From Amycolatopsis sp. A133 (GTDB lineage Bacteria; Actinomycetota; Actinomycetes; Mycobacteriales; Pseudonocardiaceae), in the NCBI RefSeq assembly GCF_031082405.1, contig NZ_JAVHJU010000057.1, positions 62,001 through 126,000 on the forward strand: a stretch of DNA of 64,000 nt, given 5' to 3'. Below the pieces are notes generated by a model that was not told the DNA's origin, made no database searches, and saw only the letters and a program-made list of their open reading frames with translations. The translations under genes and the position numbers were made by a program. Positions 9,601-17,885 of this stretch are shown here, one piece after another. The first letter of the stretch is position 1. Each line of letters starts with the position of its first letter.

Positions 9601-12341
9601 GCCTGCTCGTGCGCACCGACGAAGGCCTGTTCGGCTTCATCCACAGCTCCGTCGTGGAGTGGCTGGTCGCCAACGCGATCGCCGGGCGGTTCTACGGCGG
9701 CTCGGCGGCGCCGCCGGAGCTGGCGCAGCGCCCGCTGTCCCAGCCGGCCGTCGACTTCCTCTGCGACATCGCCGAAACGAAGGCCTGCCAGGACTGGGCC
9801 GATGCGGTGCTCCACGACGCCGACGCGGGCGACGTGGCCCGGGCCAACGCCATCAAGGTGAGCACCCGGCTGCGGACCCCCGCCACCGCGGACCTGCGTG
9901 GCGCGTCCCTGGCTGGCGAGGATCTTTCGTTCCGCGAATTCGAGGAGGTCGACCTCACCGGCGCCGACCTCACCGGCGCGCGCCTGGTCGGCACCAACCT
10001 CGGCCGTGCGGTGCTGCGCAACACGCGGCTGGTGGCGGCCCGGCTCGACGAGGCCCGGCTCGTGGGCGCCGACCTGCGCGGCGCGGACCTCAGCCGCGCG
10101 AGGCTGTCCCGCGCCGACCTCACCGGGGCGAAGCTGACCGGCAGCCGGTGGCGCCGGGCCGCGCTCATCGCCGCCACCGGCGTCCCCGACGCGCCCGAGC
10201 TGCGCGGCGCCGCGATCGCCCCCGGCCAGCCCGTCGACACGGAGCTGGCCCCCGCCTCGATCGGGGTCCGGCACGGCTTCCACGCCGAGCTCGGCCGGCT
10301 GCCCCAGGTCATCGACTACAGCCCGGACGGCGCCACGCTGGCGATCGGCAGCGACGACGGTGTGGTGCTGATCTGCGACAGCGCGACCGGTCTCCCGCTG
10401 CGCACCCTGCAGGGGCACCGCGACCGGGTGTTCGCGGTGACCTACGGCGAGGACTTCCTGGTCACCGGATCGGCCGACGGGCGGGTCCGCGTCTGGGATT
10501 CGGCGACCGGCGCACCGCTGCGGATCCTGGAGGGCCACCACGAATGGCCGTGGCCGCTGGTGATCGGGCCGGGCGGAGACGAGCTGGCGACCGGCGACGC
10601 CGACGGCGTGCTGCGGCTGTGGGACCTGGCGACCGGCGACCTCCGCCACGTCCTGCCCAGCGGCCTCGGTTTTGTGTTCAGCGTCGCCTTCCACGGGCAG
10701 CTGCTCGCGGCCGCGTACCGCGACGGCAGCGTCCGGCTGTGGGACACCGCGAGCGGCGCGTCGCTCGGCGAGCTGACCGGCGCGACGGGGTCGGTGTACC
10801 GCGTCGCCTTCAGCCCGTCCGGCGACCTGCTCGCCACCGGCGGCCAGGGCGGCGCCGTCCGGCTGTGGGACCCGGCGACCGGGCACCGGATCACCGACCT
10901 GCCCGGGCACACCGGCGGGGTCTACACGCTCGCGTTCCACCCGCACGAACGGCTGCTCGCGACCGGCGACACCGACGGCAACGTGCGGATCTGGGACCTC
11001 GCCACGCGGAAGCTGCGCTTCCCGCTGACGCAGCACCGCGCCGCGATCTACTGGGTCGAGTTCAGCCCGTCGGGCCGGCTGGTGGCCACCGGCGACAGCG
11101 CCGGTCTGGTGCTGCTCTGGGACACCGCGACCGGCGAAGTCCACCGCAAGCTGACCAAGCACACCGGCTCGGTGTGGCCGTTCACGTTCCGCCCCGACGG
11201 CGCCCAGCTCGCCGTCAGCGACGACCAGTTCACCACCCGGCTGTGGGACCCGGAAAGCGGCCTGTGCCGCTACACGCTGTCCGGGCACGGGCGGCAGATC
11301 ACCAAGGTGCGCTTCGACGCCACCGGCTCGATGCTGGCGACCAGCGGCAACGACGGCGTCGCGCGCCTGTGGGACCCGGTGACCGGCAAGCAGCTGCAGC
11401 GGCTGTTCGGCTCGGAAGACCGCCTGTTCACCGTGGAGTCCGCGATCTTCAGCCCGGCCGCGGCGCGGCTGGCGACCGTGACCAACGACGGCCGGCTGAA
11501 CCTGCGCAACCTCGACACCGGCCGGTACGAGCGGCACATCACGGTCGAGTCCGCGCCGATCTGGGCGGTCGCGTTCAGCCCGTCCGGCGACGAGCTGGCG
11601 ACGGCGAACGACGACGACACCGTCCGGCTGTGGCACCGCACGACCGGGCGGAGGGTGCACACCCTGGCCGAGCACCGCGGGCGGGTGCGCTCGATCGCGT
11701 TCGACCGGGACGGGACGCTGATCGCAACCGGCTGCGACGACTCGAAAGTCCGGCTGTGGAGCGCGTCGACGGGCAAGCTCGTGCGGACGCTGGACGGGCA
11801 CACCGGCCGGGTCTACTCGGTGTCCTTCGGCGACGGGCTGCTGATCAGCTCCTCCTGGGACTCGACGGCGCGGGTGTGGGACGTCGCGACCGGCCGGACC
11901 CGGCACGTGCTGACCCGCCACCTCGGCCGCCTGTGGGCGTCGGCTTTCTCCCCCGGGGGCGACCTGGTGGCCACCGCGGGCGACGACCTCGCGATCCGCC
12001 TGTGGGACCCGGAATCCGGGACCCACCTGCACACCCTGGTCGGGCACACGCGCGCGGTCTGGTCACTGGCGTTCAACCCGGCCGGCGACCTGCTGGCCAG
12101 CGGCGGCGACGACGGCACGGCCCGGCTCTGGTCCATCGGCGGCGAGCAGCCCGAGCCCAAGATGGCCCTGCTCGGGCTGGCCGAGGGCTGGGCCGCACTG
12201 GCCCCCGACGGCCGGTACAAGTTCGAAGGCGACGCCGGCGGTCAGTTCTGGCACGTGATCGGGATGTCCCGGTTCGAGATGGGCGAGCTGGAGCCGTACA
12301 TCCGCGACGTCCGGCGGCTCGCACCGGACGTCCCGTTCTGA
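6618..12341 (+). CDS. TIR / inactive metallophosphatase / NACHT / pentapeptide / WD40 STAND protein
   Basis: A 1907-residue protein. Residues about 13-145 are a TIR domain (FFLSYSPAD) with Glu86 in GTMEW as the likely NADase glutamate. Residues about 205-440 follow the calcineurin-like metallophosphatase fold, but its motifs are degraded: LHVPGPRFG for the DxH motif, VPGGRDV for GNHD, LHGPGAA for GHxH. Only GDL (near 254) is intact, so it is probably catalytically dead. A linker near 540-660 may be endonuclease-like but lacks a clear active site. The NACHT NTPase has Walker A GDFGRGKT near 700 and Walker B VLLFDGFDEL near 773. Pentapeptide repeats span about 1090-1195, then 15 WD40 repeats about 1230-1840, and a GWAAL-PDGRYKFEGD tail. 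The plan is that of an anti-phage STAND sensor: WD40 recognition, NACHT oligomerisation, TIR NAD+ depletion. A defence role is inferred from architecture. Confidence 0.9.
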   Translation: MTWRGGRRDEDSPIDFFLSYSPADERWASWIAWQLEAAGHRTLIQAWDFVPGTNFIDFMDRGIRDAAVVVAVLSRNYLKSRYGTMEWQAALRTDPGKLVTVRIEDCPLDGLLGTITYLDLLDIDDAAAAQAVLLGQLRHLLAGRAKPSTEPGFPAHRPGPGEVLHHREPEQQVNREPARTRRAPVAEPVYPPAGAAAPPRHDGVSVLHVPGPRFGRGTVAAGEPIAARDLQARIRANVSRLTDAGVPEPDLIVVSGDLTESARPRQVDEALSFLTGLRVLLGLEPHRMIIVPGGRDVSKAACLSYFAHCESRDRVPQEPFFPKLEHYAELFAELYQGLDGPVFDVAQPWTLFAVPELRVAVAAMNSTMAMSHRPEDDYGWIGEAQAAWFAERMRPFEESGWLRMGVLRHDPTPGGRLAGPDPVLLRDAGQFDGLLGSHLNFVLHGPGAAGAPVDFLDSGLPAVSPAGTGRDEIVQVRAEGLRRFSAYDESPGAENLVPRTWHAVGGVFTQRAAEFPELAGDLPEAEPQRASDPHSRLLDRVAEVCATRHEGAKIRRVEAKPPHLLVTRQEEGFTPQWRVGAYVGELTREVVENFLAHDPGHGSELVYQGTAPPPSLREEAARRGVRLRSFTEFQGLLDLDSYLAKQTVRLHSDRRYPPDLYVPQRFRELDRHEQNVRDDLAEEVVHLVTGDHARFVLVLGDFGRGKTFVLREVTRRLTERAPGLIPILIELRELDKAHSVDGLVAAHLANHGEELIDLKAFHYMLREGRIVLLFDGFDELVTRVAYDRAADHLETLLHAAQDKAKIIVASRTQHFKSHAQVFTALGERVGLMPHRRILGVEDFTPAQIRSYLVNRYAGDERKADARLALISGVQDLLGLSKNPRMLSFIADLDEDRVRAAVRAQHTLSPAALYREILQFWLGHEADRAGGGPGAAGGLGLDDLWLAVTTLALRLWESGEAYVPLAELTEVADALAGLAGGRLSRHQTAHAMGSGSLLVRTDEGLFGFIHSSVVEWLVANAIAGRFYGGSAAPPELAQRPLSQPAVDFLCDIAETKACQDWADAVLHDADAGDVARANAIKVSTRLRTPATADLRGASLAGEDLSFREFEEVDLTGADLTGARLVGTNLGRAVLRNTRLVAARLDEARLVGADLRGADLSRARLSRADLTGAKLTGSRWRRAALIAATGVPDAPELRGAAIAPGQPVDTELAPASIGVRHGFHAELGRLPQVIDYSPDGATLAIGSDDGVVLICDSATGLPLRTLQGHRDRVFAVTYGEDFLVTGSADGRVRVWDSATGAPLRILEGHHEWPWPLVIGPGGDELATGDADGVLRLWDLATGDLRHVLPSGLGFVFSVAFHGQLLAAAYRDGSVRLWDTASGASLGELTGATGSVYRVAFSPSGDLLATGGQGGAVRLWDPATGHRITDLPGHTGGVYTLAFHPHERLLATGDTDGNVRIWDLATRKLRFPLTQHRAAIYWVEFSPSGRLVATGDSAGLVLLWDTATGEVHRKLTKHTGSVWPFTFRPDGAQLAVSDDQFTTRLWDPESGLCRYTLSGHGRQITKVRFDATGSMLATSGNDGVARLWDPVTGKQLQRLFGSEDRLFTVESAIFSPAAARLATVTNDGRLNLRNLDTGRYERHITVESAPIWAVAFSPSGDELATANDDDTVRLWHRTTGRRVHTLAEHRGRVRSIAFDRDGTLIATGCDDSKVRLWSASTGKLVRTLDGHTGRVYSVSFGDGLLISSSWDSTARVWDVATGRTRHVLTRHLGRLWASAFSPGGDLVATAGDDLAIRLWDPESGTHLHTLVGHTRAVWSLAFNPAGDLLASGGDDGTARLWSIGGEQPEPKMALLGLAEGWAALAPDGRYKFEGDAGGQFWHVIGMSRFEMGELEPYIRDVRRLAPDVPF

Positions 12342-12384
12342 GCGGATGCTGTGGTGCCGGGTGTCGAAGTCCCCGCGGCCGTCG

Positions 12385-14061
12385 TCAGAGGTCCAGGACC
12401 ACGTCCTCCTGCGGCCGGGCGCAGCAAACGAGTGCCTCACCCGCCGCCGGTGGCTCGAGCGGGTCGGGGTCGTACCGGACGCGGCCGGAAAGCAGCGGGG
12501 TCACGCAGGTGTGGCAGACGCCGGTGCGGCACGACCAGCGCGTCGGCACGTCGCACGCCTCGGCGAGCTCGAGCAGGCTCGGGTGGCCGTCGCTCCACGG
12601 GACCGTGAGCCCGCTGCGTGCGAACGTGACCGCGGGCCCCGTTCCCGCCGGACCGGCCGGGGGATGCGGGGTCTTGCGGACGACGCCGGTGAGGCCCGGG
12701 TTGATCGCGGAGACGCCACCGAAGAGTTCACTGTGGACACGAGCGGGGTCGAAACCCAGGGACACCAGGGCATCCCGCGTCGCCGCCATGAAGGCGTCCG
12801 GTCCGCACAGGTAGGCCGTGCCGTCGGTGGGAAGGTCCAAACCGGACAGTGTGTCACGCGTCAGCCGGCCGTGCGATGCGGTGTAGTGGATGTGCTCGTG
12901 GCCGTGCGGAAGGCTCGTCAGCAGCCGGTGCGCTTCGCCGGCGAACGCGTGTTCGGCCGCGGTCCGGGTGGTGTGCAGCCACCAGACCTCCCGTGAAGCC
13001 CGGCTCTCGGCGAGTGCGTGCAGCATGGCCAGGACCGGCGTCACGCCGATGCCCGCGGACACGAGGACCACGGGACCGTCGCCTTCGGTCAGGACGAAGT
13101 CGCCCCGGGGCGCTGCGACGTCCACGACCGCACCCGCCGCCAGCTGCGTGTGGAGGTAGCTGCTGACGACTCCGTCCCGCTTGACGCTGATGCGGTACTC
13201 GCGGTCCGACGGCGCCGCCGACAGCGAGTAACTGCGGACCGGCGCCGGGTCGCCGGCGTCGGGCACCCGCAGGGTGAGGTACTGGCCCGGCTCGGGCCGG
13301 GGGAGCGGTGCGCCGTCGTCGGCGGCCAGGTGGAGGGAGGCCACGGTGGTGCTCTCGGGCACCACCCGGGCGACGCGCAGCGGCCGGAACCCGCTCCAGC
13401 CGCGGGGTGCCGGTGGTTCCTCCGCGGCGAGCAGGTCCCGGAACGATCCCTGCCAGCCGGGGCTGAGCGCCGGGATGTCGAGCGCCTTGCGCAGCGCGTC
13501 CCGGTCGCGGCCCGGCAGGTAGAGGAGTGCGTCGATGTCCGCGACGCTCAGCTCGTGCCTGCCGGTCCGGGTGCGGACGATCTCGTCGCCGGCCTGGACG
13601 TGGCCTTCGGTGACAACCCGCAGGTAGAAGCCGGGCCGGTGGTGCGCCACCAGCAGGGAGGGCATCCGCGGCTCCCCGAGGCGCATCCCGACGCGGAAGC
13701 AGGTGACGCGCGGCTGGGTGACCTCGAACTCGGCCTCGCCGATGCGGTACCGGTCGCCGATGTGCACCTCGTCGTCGGGCAGGCCGTCGACGGTGAAGTT
13801 CTCGCCGAACCGGCCGTCCTCGAGGTCGTCGCGGCCGAGGAACTGCCGCCAGTGCTCGTAGGACTGGCGCTGGTAGACGAGCACCGCGCGGTTCTCGCCG
13901 CCGTGGCCGCCCAGATCGCCCTGGCCGTCGCCGTCGATGTTGAGCCGGCGGACCATGCGGCGGCCTTCGACCGGGTGCTTGAAGATTCCCGTGTGGACGG
14001 TCCGCCCCTGCCAGGGCACGTCCTGGGGCATACCGACGTTCAGTGACACCAAGCGGGCCAT
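12385..14061 (-). CDS. MOSC - ferredoxin reductase - 2Fe-2S ferredoxin fusion
   Basis: 558 residues in three parts. The N-terminal 165 residues are a MOSC domain (RRLNIDGDGQGDLGGHGGEN; later CFRVGMRLGEP) followed by a three-helix 3-alpha segment, as in YiiM. Residues about 225-440 form a flavin/NAD reductase with RSYSLS for flavin binding and LVSAGIGVTP for the nicotinamide-binding region. The C-terminus is a plant-type 2Fe-2S domain with Cys511, 516, 519 and 546. MOSC domains bind molybdenum-cofactor sulfur or catalyse reduction of N-hydroxylated compounds, so this is probably a self-contained NAD(P)H-driven reductase. AAGGAG lies nine bases before the ATG. It is followed by the SDR gene's co-directional neighbour upstream and converges with the STAND gene. 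Confidence 0.88.
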   Translation of the reverse strand: MARLVSLNVGMPQDVPWQGRTVHTGIFKHPVEGRRMVRRLNIDGDGQGDLGGHGGENRAVLVYQRQSYEHWRQFLGRDDLEDGRFGENFTVDGLPDDEVHIGDRYRIGEAEFEVTQPRVTCFRVGMRLGEPRMPSLLVAHHRPGFYLRVVTEGHVQAGDEIVRTRTGRHELSVADIDALLYLPGRDRDALRKALDIPALSPGWQGSFRDLLAAEEPPAPRGWSGFRPLRVARVVPESTTVASLHLAADDGAPLPRPEPGQYLTLRVPDAGDPAPVRSYSLSAAPSDREYRISVKRDGVVSSYLHTQLAAGAVVDVAAPRGDFVLTEGDGPVVLVSAGIGVTPVLAMLHALAESRASREVWWLHTTRTAAEHAFAGEAHRLLTSLPHGHEHIHYTASHGRLTRDTLSGLDLPTDGTAYLCGPDAFMAATRDALVSLGFDPARVHSELFGGVSAINPGLTGVVRKTPHPPAGPAGTGPAVTFARSGLTVPWSDGHPSLLELAEACDVPTRWSCRTGVCHTCVTPLLSGRVRYDPDPLEPPAAGEALVCCARPQEDVVLDL

Positions 14062-14112
14062 GGTGGTCGTCTCCTTCCGTCAGAGCCATCGAACACCATC
14101 GCGCGCGGTGGT

Positions 14113-15018
14113 TCAGAGGTAGCTGACGCCGGTCAGTTCCCCGGCCGCTGCCCAGAGCCGCTTGCCGATGGCCGGGTCGGCCGCGTCCGGGTTGAGCCGG
14201 GCCTCGGTGACGCGGCCGCGGATCTCGCCGAACCCGGCCGGTCCGAAGAACTGGCCGCCCTGCACGCCGGGCGCGGTCGCGGCGTACAGCTGCGGCAGCG
14301 CGCCCCGCTCCACCGGCTGGGTGGCCAGCAGGCCGATCCGCGCGATCACCCGCCCGGCTCGGCCACGGTGTTCCCAGGCGCGCGGGGTCAGGTTGGTCCG
14401 GGTGATGCCGGGGTGGGCCAGCACGCTGACGACCGGCGATCCGGCGGCACGCAGGCGGCGGTCCAGCTCGCGACCGAAGATCGTGGTGGCCAGTTTGGTC
14501 CTGCCGTAGGCGGTGGTGGCCCGGTAACCGCGTTCGAACATCAGGTCGCCGAAGTCGAGGTGCGCGTTCCGGTGGGTGATCGAGCTGAGGCTGACCACGC
14601 GGGCTTCCCGCGCCGCGGCGAGGTTGTCGAGCAGCAGGCCGGTCAGGGCGAAGTGGCCCAGCACGTTGGTCGCGAACTGCAGCTCGAGGCCGTCGGCCGA
14701 GGTGCGGCGCGGGCCGAGCAGGACGACGCCGGCGTTGTTGACCAGCAGGTCGATCGCCGGGTGGTCGACGACCAGCTTGGCGGCGAACGTGCGGACCGAG
14801 TCGAGGGAGGCCAGGTCCAGCTCGCGCACCTCGGTGTCGCCGTCGATCCGGCGGGCGGCCTGCTCGCCGGCGGCGGTGTCGCGGACGGCGAGGACGACGT
14901 GGGCGCCGTGACGGGCCAGCTCGGTGGCGGTGACCAGGCCGAGGCCCGAGTTCGCTCCGGTCACGACGGCGACGCGGCCGTGCTGGCCGGGGATGCAGTC
15001 GGCGGTCCATCCGGTCAT
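14113..15018 (-). CDS. Short-chain dehydrogenase/reductase
   Basis: 301 residues with the SDR cofactor motif TGANSGLG near residue 20, the NNAG motif near 95 and the catalytic Tyr-X3-Lys as YGRTK near 170. The long C-terminal part and overall pattern are closest to retinol-dehydrogenase/WW-oxidoreductase-like SDRs. AGGAG lies eight bases before the ATG. It is divergent from the XRE regulator at 15151 with a 132-base shared control region, and that regulator probably controls it, a common arrangement for this pair. The MOSC gene lies 51 bases downstream in the same direction. Substrate unknown. Confidence 0.85.
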   Translation of the reverse strand: MTGWTADCIPGQHGRVAVVTGANSGLGLVTATELARHGAHVVLAVRDTAAGEQAARRIDGDTEVRELDLASLDSVRTFAAKLVVDHPAIDLLVNNAGVVLLGPRRTSADGLELQFATNVLGHFALTGLLLDNLAAAREARVVSLSSITHRNAHLDFGDLMFERGYRATTAYGRTKLATTIFGRELDRRLRAAGSPVVSVLAHPGITRTNLTPRAWEHRGRAGRVIARIGLLATQPVERGALPQLYAATAPGVQGGQFFGPAGFGEIRGRVTEARLNPDAADPAIGKRLWAAAGELTGVSYL

Positions 15019-15150
15019 CTGCTGCTCCTGAAGGGGGTCGGGGGACTGTGCCGACGACGTTAGGAGCTGTCCGGGCGGGCTCGGTCGGTCTCGGTTGCCT
15101 GGGTATGGGAGACCCACCCTGGGCCGCCGCGCAGGAGTCACACTGGTGGC

Positions 15151-16107
15151 ATGAGCAGTCCTCATCCCTACGCGCGCGAGCTCGGGGAATTCCTGCGCGC
15201 CCGGCGCACCCGGTTGCGCCCGCACGACGTCGGCCTGGAGCCGGGCGGCCGGCGCAAGGTCGCCGGGCTGCGGCGCGAGGAAATGGCTCTGCTGGCCGGT
15301 GTGAGCACCGACTACTACCAGCGGATCGAGCAGGGCCGTGAGGTCCGTCCGTCCGACGACGTCCTGGCGGCGCTGGCGGGCGCGCTCGGCCTCGGCGACG
15401 AGGAACGCCGGCACCTGTTCGCCCTGGGCCACGCCGCGCGGCGGCCGGTGCCCGCTCCGGTGGACCGGGCGCCGGAGCGGGTGCCGGACAGCACCCGCCG
15501 GCTGCTGCGGGTGATCGACACCCCGGCGTTCGTCCTCGGCAGGCACCTCGACCTGCTCGACTGGAATCCGATGGCCGAGGCGCTGCTCGGCGACCCGGGC
15601 ACCTACCCGCCGGACCGGCTCAACATGCTCCTGCTGCTGTTCGACGACGAGCGGACCGGCCGGAGGAGCTGCCCGGACTGGGAGCGGCAGGCGCTGGACT
15701 ACATCGGCATGATGCGCACCGCCGTCGCCACCGACCCCACCCACCCCCGCGCCACCGCGATCGTCGGCGAGCTGAGCATCCGCAGCGCCGAGTTCCGGCG
15801 GTTGTGGGCCCGCCACGACGTCCGCGAGTCGGTGAGCGGAACCAAGACCTTCCGGGTGCCGGAGGTGGGTGACATCGTCCTGGACTGGGACACCTATCCG
15901 CTGCCCGGCAACCCCGGACCGGTCATGCTCGTGTTCACCGCCGAGCCGGGCGGCCCCGACGCGGAACGGCTGCGGCTCCTGGCGTTGTTGCACGCGTCCC
16001 GCTCCGCACCGGCCGACGTCGCCGGCGTCAGCCGAGGCAGGAGCGGACGGCCTCGGCGAGGTTCGCCGCCCGGGGGTCGTCGGGCCGGTAGTTCCAGAGG
16101 TTCGTGA
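15151..16107 (+). CDS. XRE-type regulator with MmyB-like ligand domain
   Basis: 318 residues. The N-terminal helix-turn-helix (GLRREEMALLAGVSTDYYQRIEQGR) is the form seen in the MmyB/XRE group. It is followed by a PAS-like MmyB sensing domain with LDWNPMAEALLGDP near 130 and LDWDTYPLPGNPGP near the end. Such proteins typically repress or activate a divergent oxidoreductase gene, here the SDR. The last 80 bases overlap the convergent serine-hydrolase gene; the Arg/Gly/Ser-rich end is probably unfolded. A second regulator/SDR pair of the same design lies at 54766-56528. Confidence 0.87.
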   Translation: MSSPHPYARELGEFLRARRTRLRPHDVGLEPGGRRKVAGLRREEMALLAGVSTDYYQRIEQGREVRPSDDVLAALAGALGLGDEERRHLFALGHAARRPVPAPVDRAPERVPDSTRRLLRVIDTPAFVLGRHLDLLDWNPMAEALLGDPGTYPPDRLNMLLLLFDDERTGRRSCPDWERQALDYIGMMRTAVATDPTHPRATAIVGELSIRSAEFRRLWARHDVRESVSGTKTFRVPEVGDIVLDWDTYPLPGNPGPVMLVFTAEPGGPDAERLRLLALLHASRSAPADVAGVSRGRSGRPRRGSPPGGRRAGSSRGS

Positions 16108-17254
16108 CGTAGCCGAAGCCGACGCCGGCGTCAGGGTCGGCGAAGGCGATCGATCCGCCGGAACCCGGGTGGCCGAACGAGCCGGGCCCGAGCATCGGCA
16201 GCGGGGGACAGGCGCGCCAGAACCCGAGTGACATGTTGAAGGAGCGGTCGGCGGGGATGTCCAGGCCGGCCGGCACCCCGTACATCGTCGTCCTGGCGGT
16301 CTGGACGGCGGTCATCGTCTCGACGGTCGACGGGTCGAGCAGCCGGACGCCGTCGACGTCGCTGACGGTGGCGGCGTACATCCGGGCCAGCGAGTGCGCG
16401 TCGGCGACCATGTTCGCGGCCGGGAACTCGGCTGCGCGCCAGGCGCGCGTCCGGAAGTAGCCGGTGGTGGGGTCCATCGCGCCGCCGAGCACACCCGCGT
16501 GCATCTGGATCGCGTCCGGGGTCCACATGGATTCGACCCACCTGGTGACGGTGTCCGGGTCCAGGCCGGTTGTCGCGATCATGCCGGCGAGCAGTTCCTC
16601 GACGGTGAAGGGAGCGGCGTCCTCGAACTGCGCCACCCGCGGCTCGTGTTCCTCGGGCAGCCCGATCCAGGCGCTCAGCCCGAGCGGGGCGGCCACCTCC
16701 TCGGCGAAGAACGTGCCGAGGGACTTGCCGGTGATCCGGCGCACGACCTCGCCGACCAGGTACCCGTAGGTGACGGCGTGGTAGACGTGCTGGGTGCCCG
16801 GTCGCCACAGCGGTTTCTGCGCTTCGAGGGCGTGGATGACCGGGTCCCAGGCGCACGCCTGCTCGAACGTCAGCGGCCCGTCGACGACCGGGAGGCCCGC
16901 CTGGTGCGACAGCAGCCAGCGCACCAGGACCTCCTCCTTGCCGGCGGCGCCGAACTCCGGCCAGTACCGGGTCACCGGGGCGTCGAGGTCCAGTTCGCCG
17001 CGCTGGACCAGCAGGTGGGCGCAGATCGCCGTGGCACCCTTCGTGGTGGAGGCGACCTGGGCGATGGTGTCTGCGCGCCACGGTTCGTTCGCCTCGCGGT
17101 CGGCGAGGCCGCCCCACAGGTTGACGACGGGACGGCCGCCGACGTAGACGCTGCAGGCCGCGCCGATCTCACCGGGGGTGTCGAAGTTCGCGCGGAACGC
17201 GTCGGCGACCTTCCCGAAGCCCTGTTCGACGTGGCCGCCGTGTTCGATGGTCAT
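16028..17254 (-). CDS. Serine hydrolase of the beta-lactamase family (EstB/class C type)
   Basis: 408 residues, with no evident signal peptide. The nucleophile motif Ser69-Thr-Thr-Lys72 (ASTTKGATA) and a YHAVTYGYL tyrosine motif match family VIII esterases and class C beta-lactamases, which hydrolyse esters or small amides. The start at 17254 has GGAAAGG about ten bases upstream. The reading frame stays open upstream into the transporter remnant at 17337-17698, an accident of the decay there. The 3' end overlaps the XRE gene by 80 bases. Confidence 0.85.
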   Translation of the reverse strand: MTIEHGGHVEQGFGKVADAFRANFDTPGEIGAACSVYVGGRPVVNLWGGLADREANEPWRADTIAQVASTTKGATAICAHLLVQRGELDLDAPVTRYWPEFGAAGKEEVLVRWLLSHQAGLPVVDGPLTFEQACAWDPVIHALEAQKPLWRPGTQHVYHAVTYGYLVGEVVRRITGKSLGTFFAEEVAAPLGLSAWIGLPEEHEPRVAQFEDAAPFTVEELLAGMIATTGLDPDTVTRWVESMWTPDAIQMHAGVLGGAMDPTTGYFRTRAWRAAEFPAANMVADAHSLARMYAATVSDVDGVRLLDPSTVETMTAVQTARTTMYGVPAGLDIPADRSFNMSLGFWRACPPLPMLGPGSFGHPGSGGSIAFADPDAGVGFGYVTNLWNYRPDDPRAANLAEAVRSCLG

Positions 17255-17336
17255 GCGGTGATCCTTTCCGGGATGCAAAGTTGCGATGACGATGTCCGGC
17301 CACCCTGACACCGGGCCGCCACCGCGCTGACACGGC

Positions 17337-17698
17337 TCAGGAGATCTTGCGGCGGGAGGCCGCGGTGGCGAGGTTGGCACGTGCGCCCGGAGCACCGCCG
17401 ACCGGGCGATCGGCATCGAGTGGAACCGCTCGAAGATGCGGCTCTTCAGGTCGGTGAACAGCCGAAGTGCGGTGTAGGCGATCCCCGAGGCGAGCGTGAT
17501 CGGCAGGATGCCGGGCAGGAGGTAGCTCACGTAGGAGTCCGTCCCGGTGGTGAGCGCGCCGCCGAAGACGTAGACGAACATCAGCATCATGGCGATCGGC
17601 ATGATCGCGGTCGTGATGACGGTGTCCGGGCTGCGGGTGATGTGACGCAGGGACCGTCCCCACAGGACGGTGGGGTCGCCGGGGACGTGCAGGGTCAT
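17337..17698 (-). pseudogene. Remnant of a DrrB-like ABC-2 permease
   Basis: From ATG 17698 the frame gives about 105 residues typical of the start of a daunorubicin-resistance-type permease: ITRSPDTVITTAIMPIAMML, then MFVYVFGG, LLPGILPITLASG and a FHSMPIARSAVLRAHV element. The remaining five or so membrane helices are missing. The last 14 codons before a stop at 17337, in a different frame, read as an ATAASRRKIS-like permease C-terminus. This suggests an internal deletion that also shifted frame. The surviving frame runs on into the serine-hydrolase gene. Confidence 0.7.
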
Positions 17699-17796
17699 TG
17701 GTTCATGCTGCCCGGCGCCACGTCGAAGTCCACCGCGCGCAGCACGTGCAGCGACTTGTACGACTTCTCGAGACCGCGAACCCGGGTCGCTGTCAT
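17695..17796 (-). pseudogene. Remnant of a DrrA-like ABC ATPase
   Basis: A 33-codon frame starting at 17796 reads VRGLEKSYKSLHVLRAVDFD and APGS. That is the standard first 30 residues of a DrrA-type ATPase, just before where Walker A should begin, and then it stops. Walker A, signature and Walker B are all absent. The stop overlaps the permease remnant's ATG as ATGA, so an internal in-frame deletion kept the original gene junction. It diverges from the padR gene, whose usual target is this kind of exporter. Confidence 0.65.
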
Positions 17797-17831
17797 GCGG
17801 CCTCCCCTCGTCGAGCTACTCAGTAGTGATG

Positions 17832-17853
17832 AGTACTGGTATACAGTAGTACT
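17832..17853. promoter_or_regulatory. Dyad in the padR / transporter-remnant control region
   Basis: AGTACT at 17832-17837 and AGTACT at 17848-17853 flank the palindrome GTATAC (17839-17844). Together they form an imperfect dyad in the only AT-richer stretch between the divergent padR gene and the transporter remnant. PadR proteins bind long dyads in their own promoters, so this is the natural candidate for autoregulation. Confidence 0.45.
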
Positions 17854-17885
17854 GACTAGTGGCGCCAGGGCAGCTCGGAGGAGCG

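Noticed and set aside
6558..12047. Minus-strand frame of 1829 codons opposite the STAND gene
   Set aside because: Composition is Arg/Gly/Ala/Gln-rich with no domain. It arises from third-position GC on the coding strand.
16028..17698. Single 556-residue permease-hydrolase fusion protein
   Set aside because: The hydrolase has its own start with a ribosome-binding site, and the permease part is a truncated remnant, so the open frame between is accidental.
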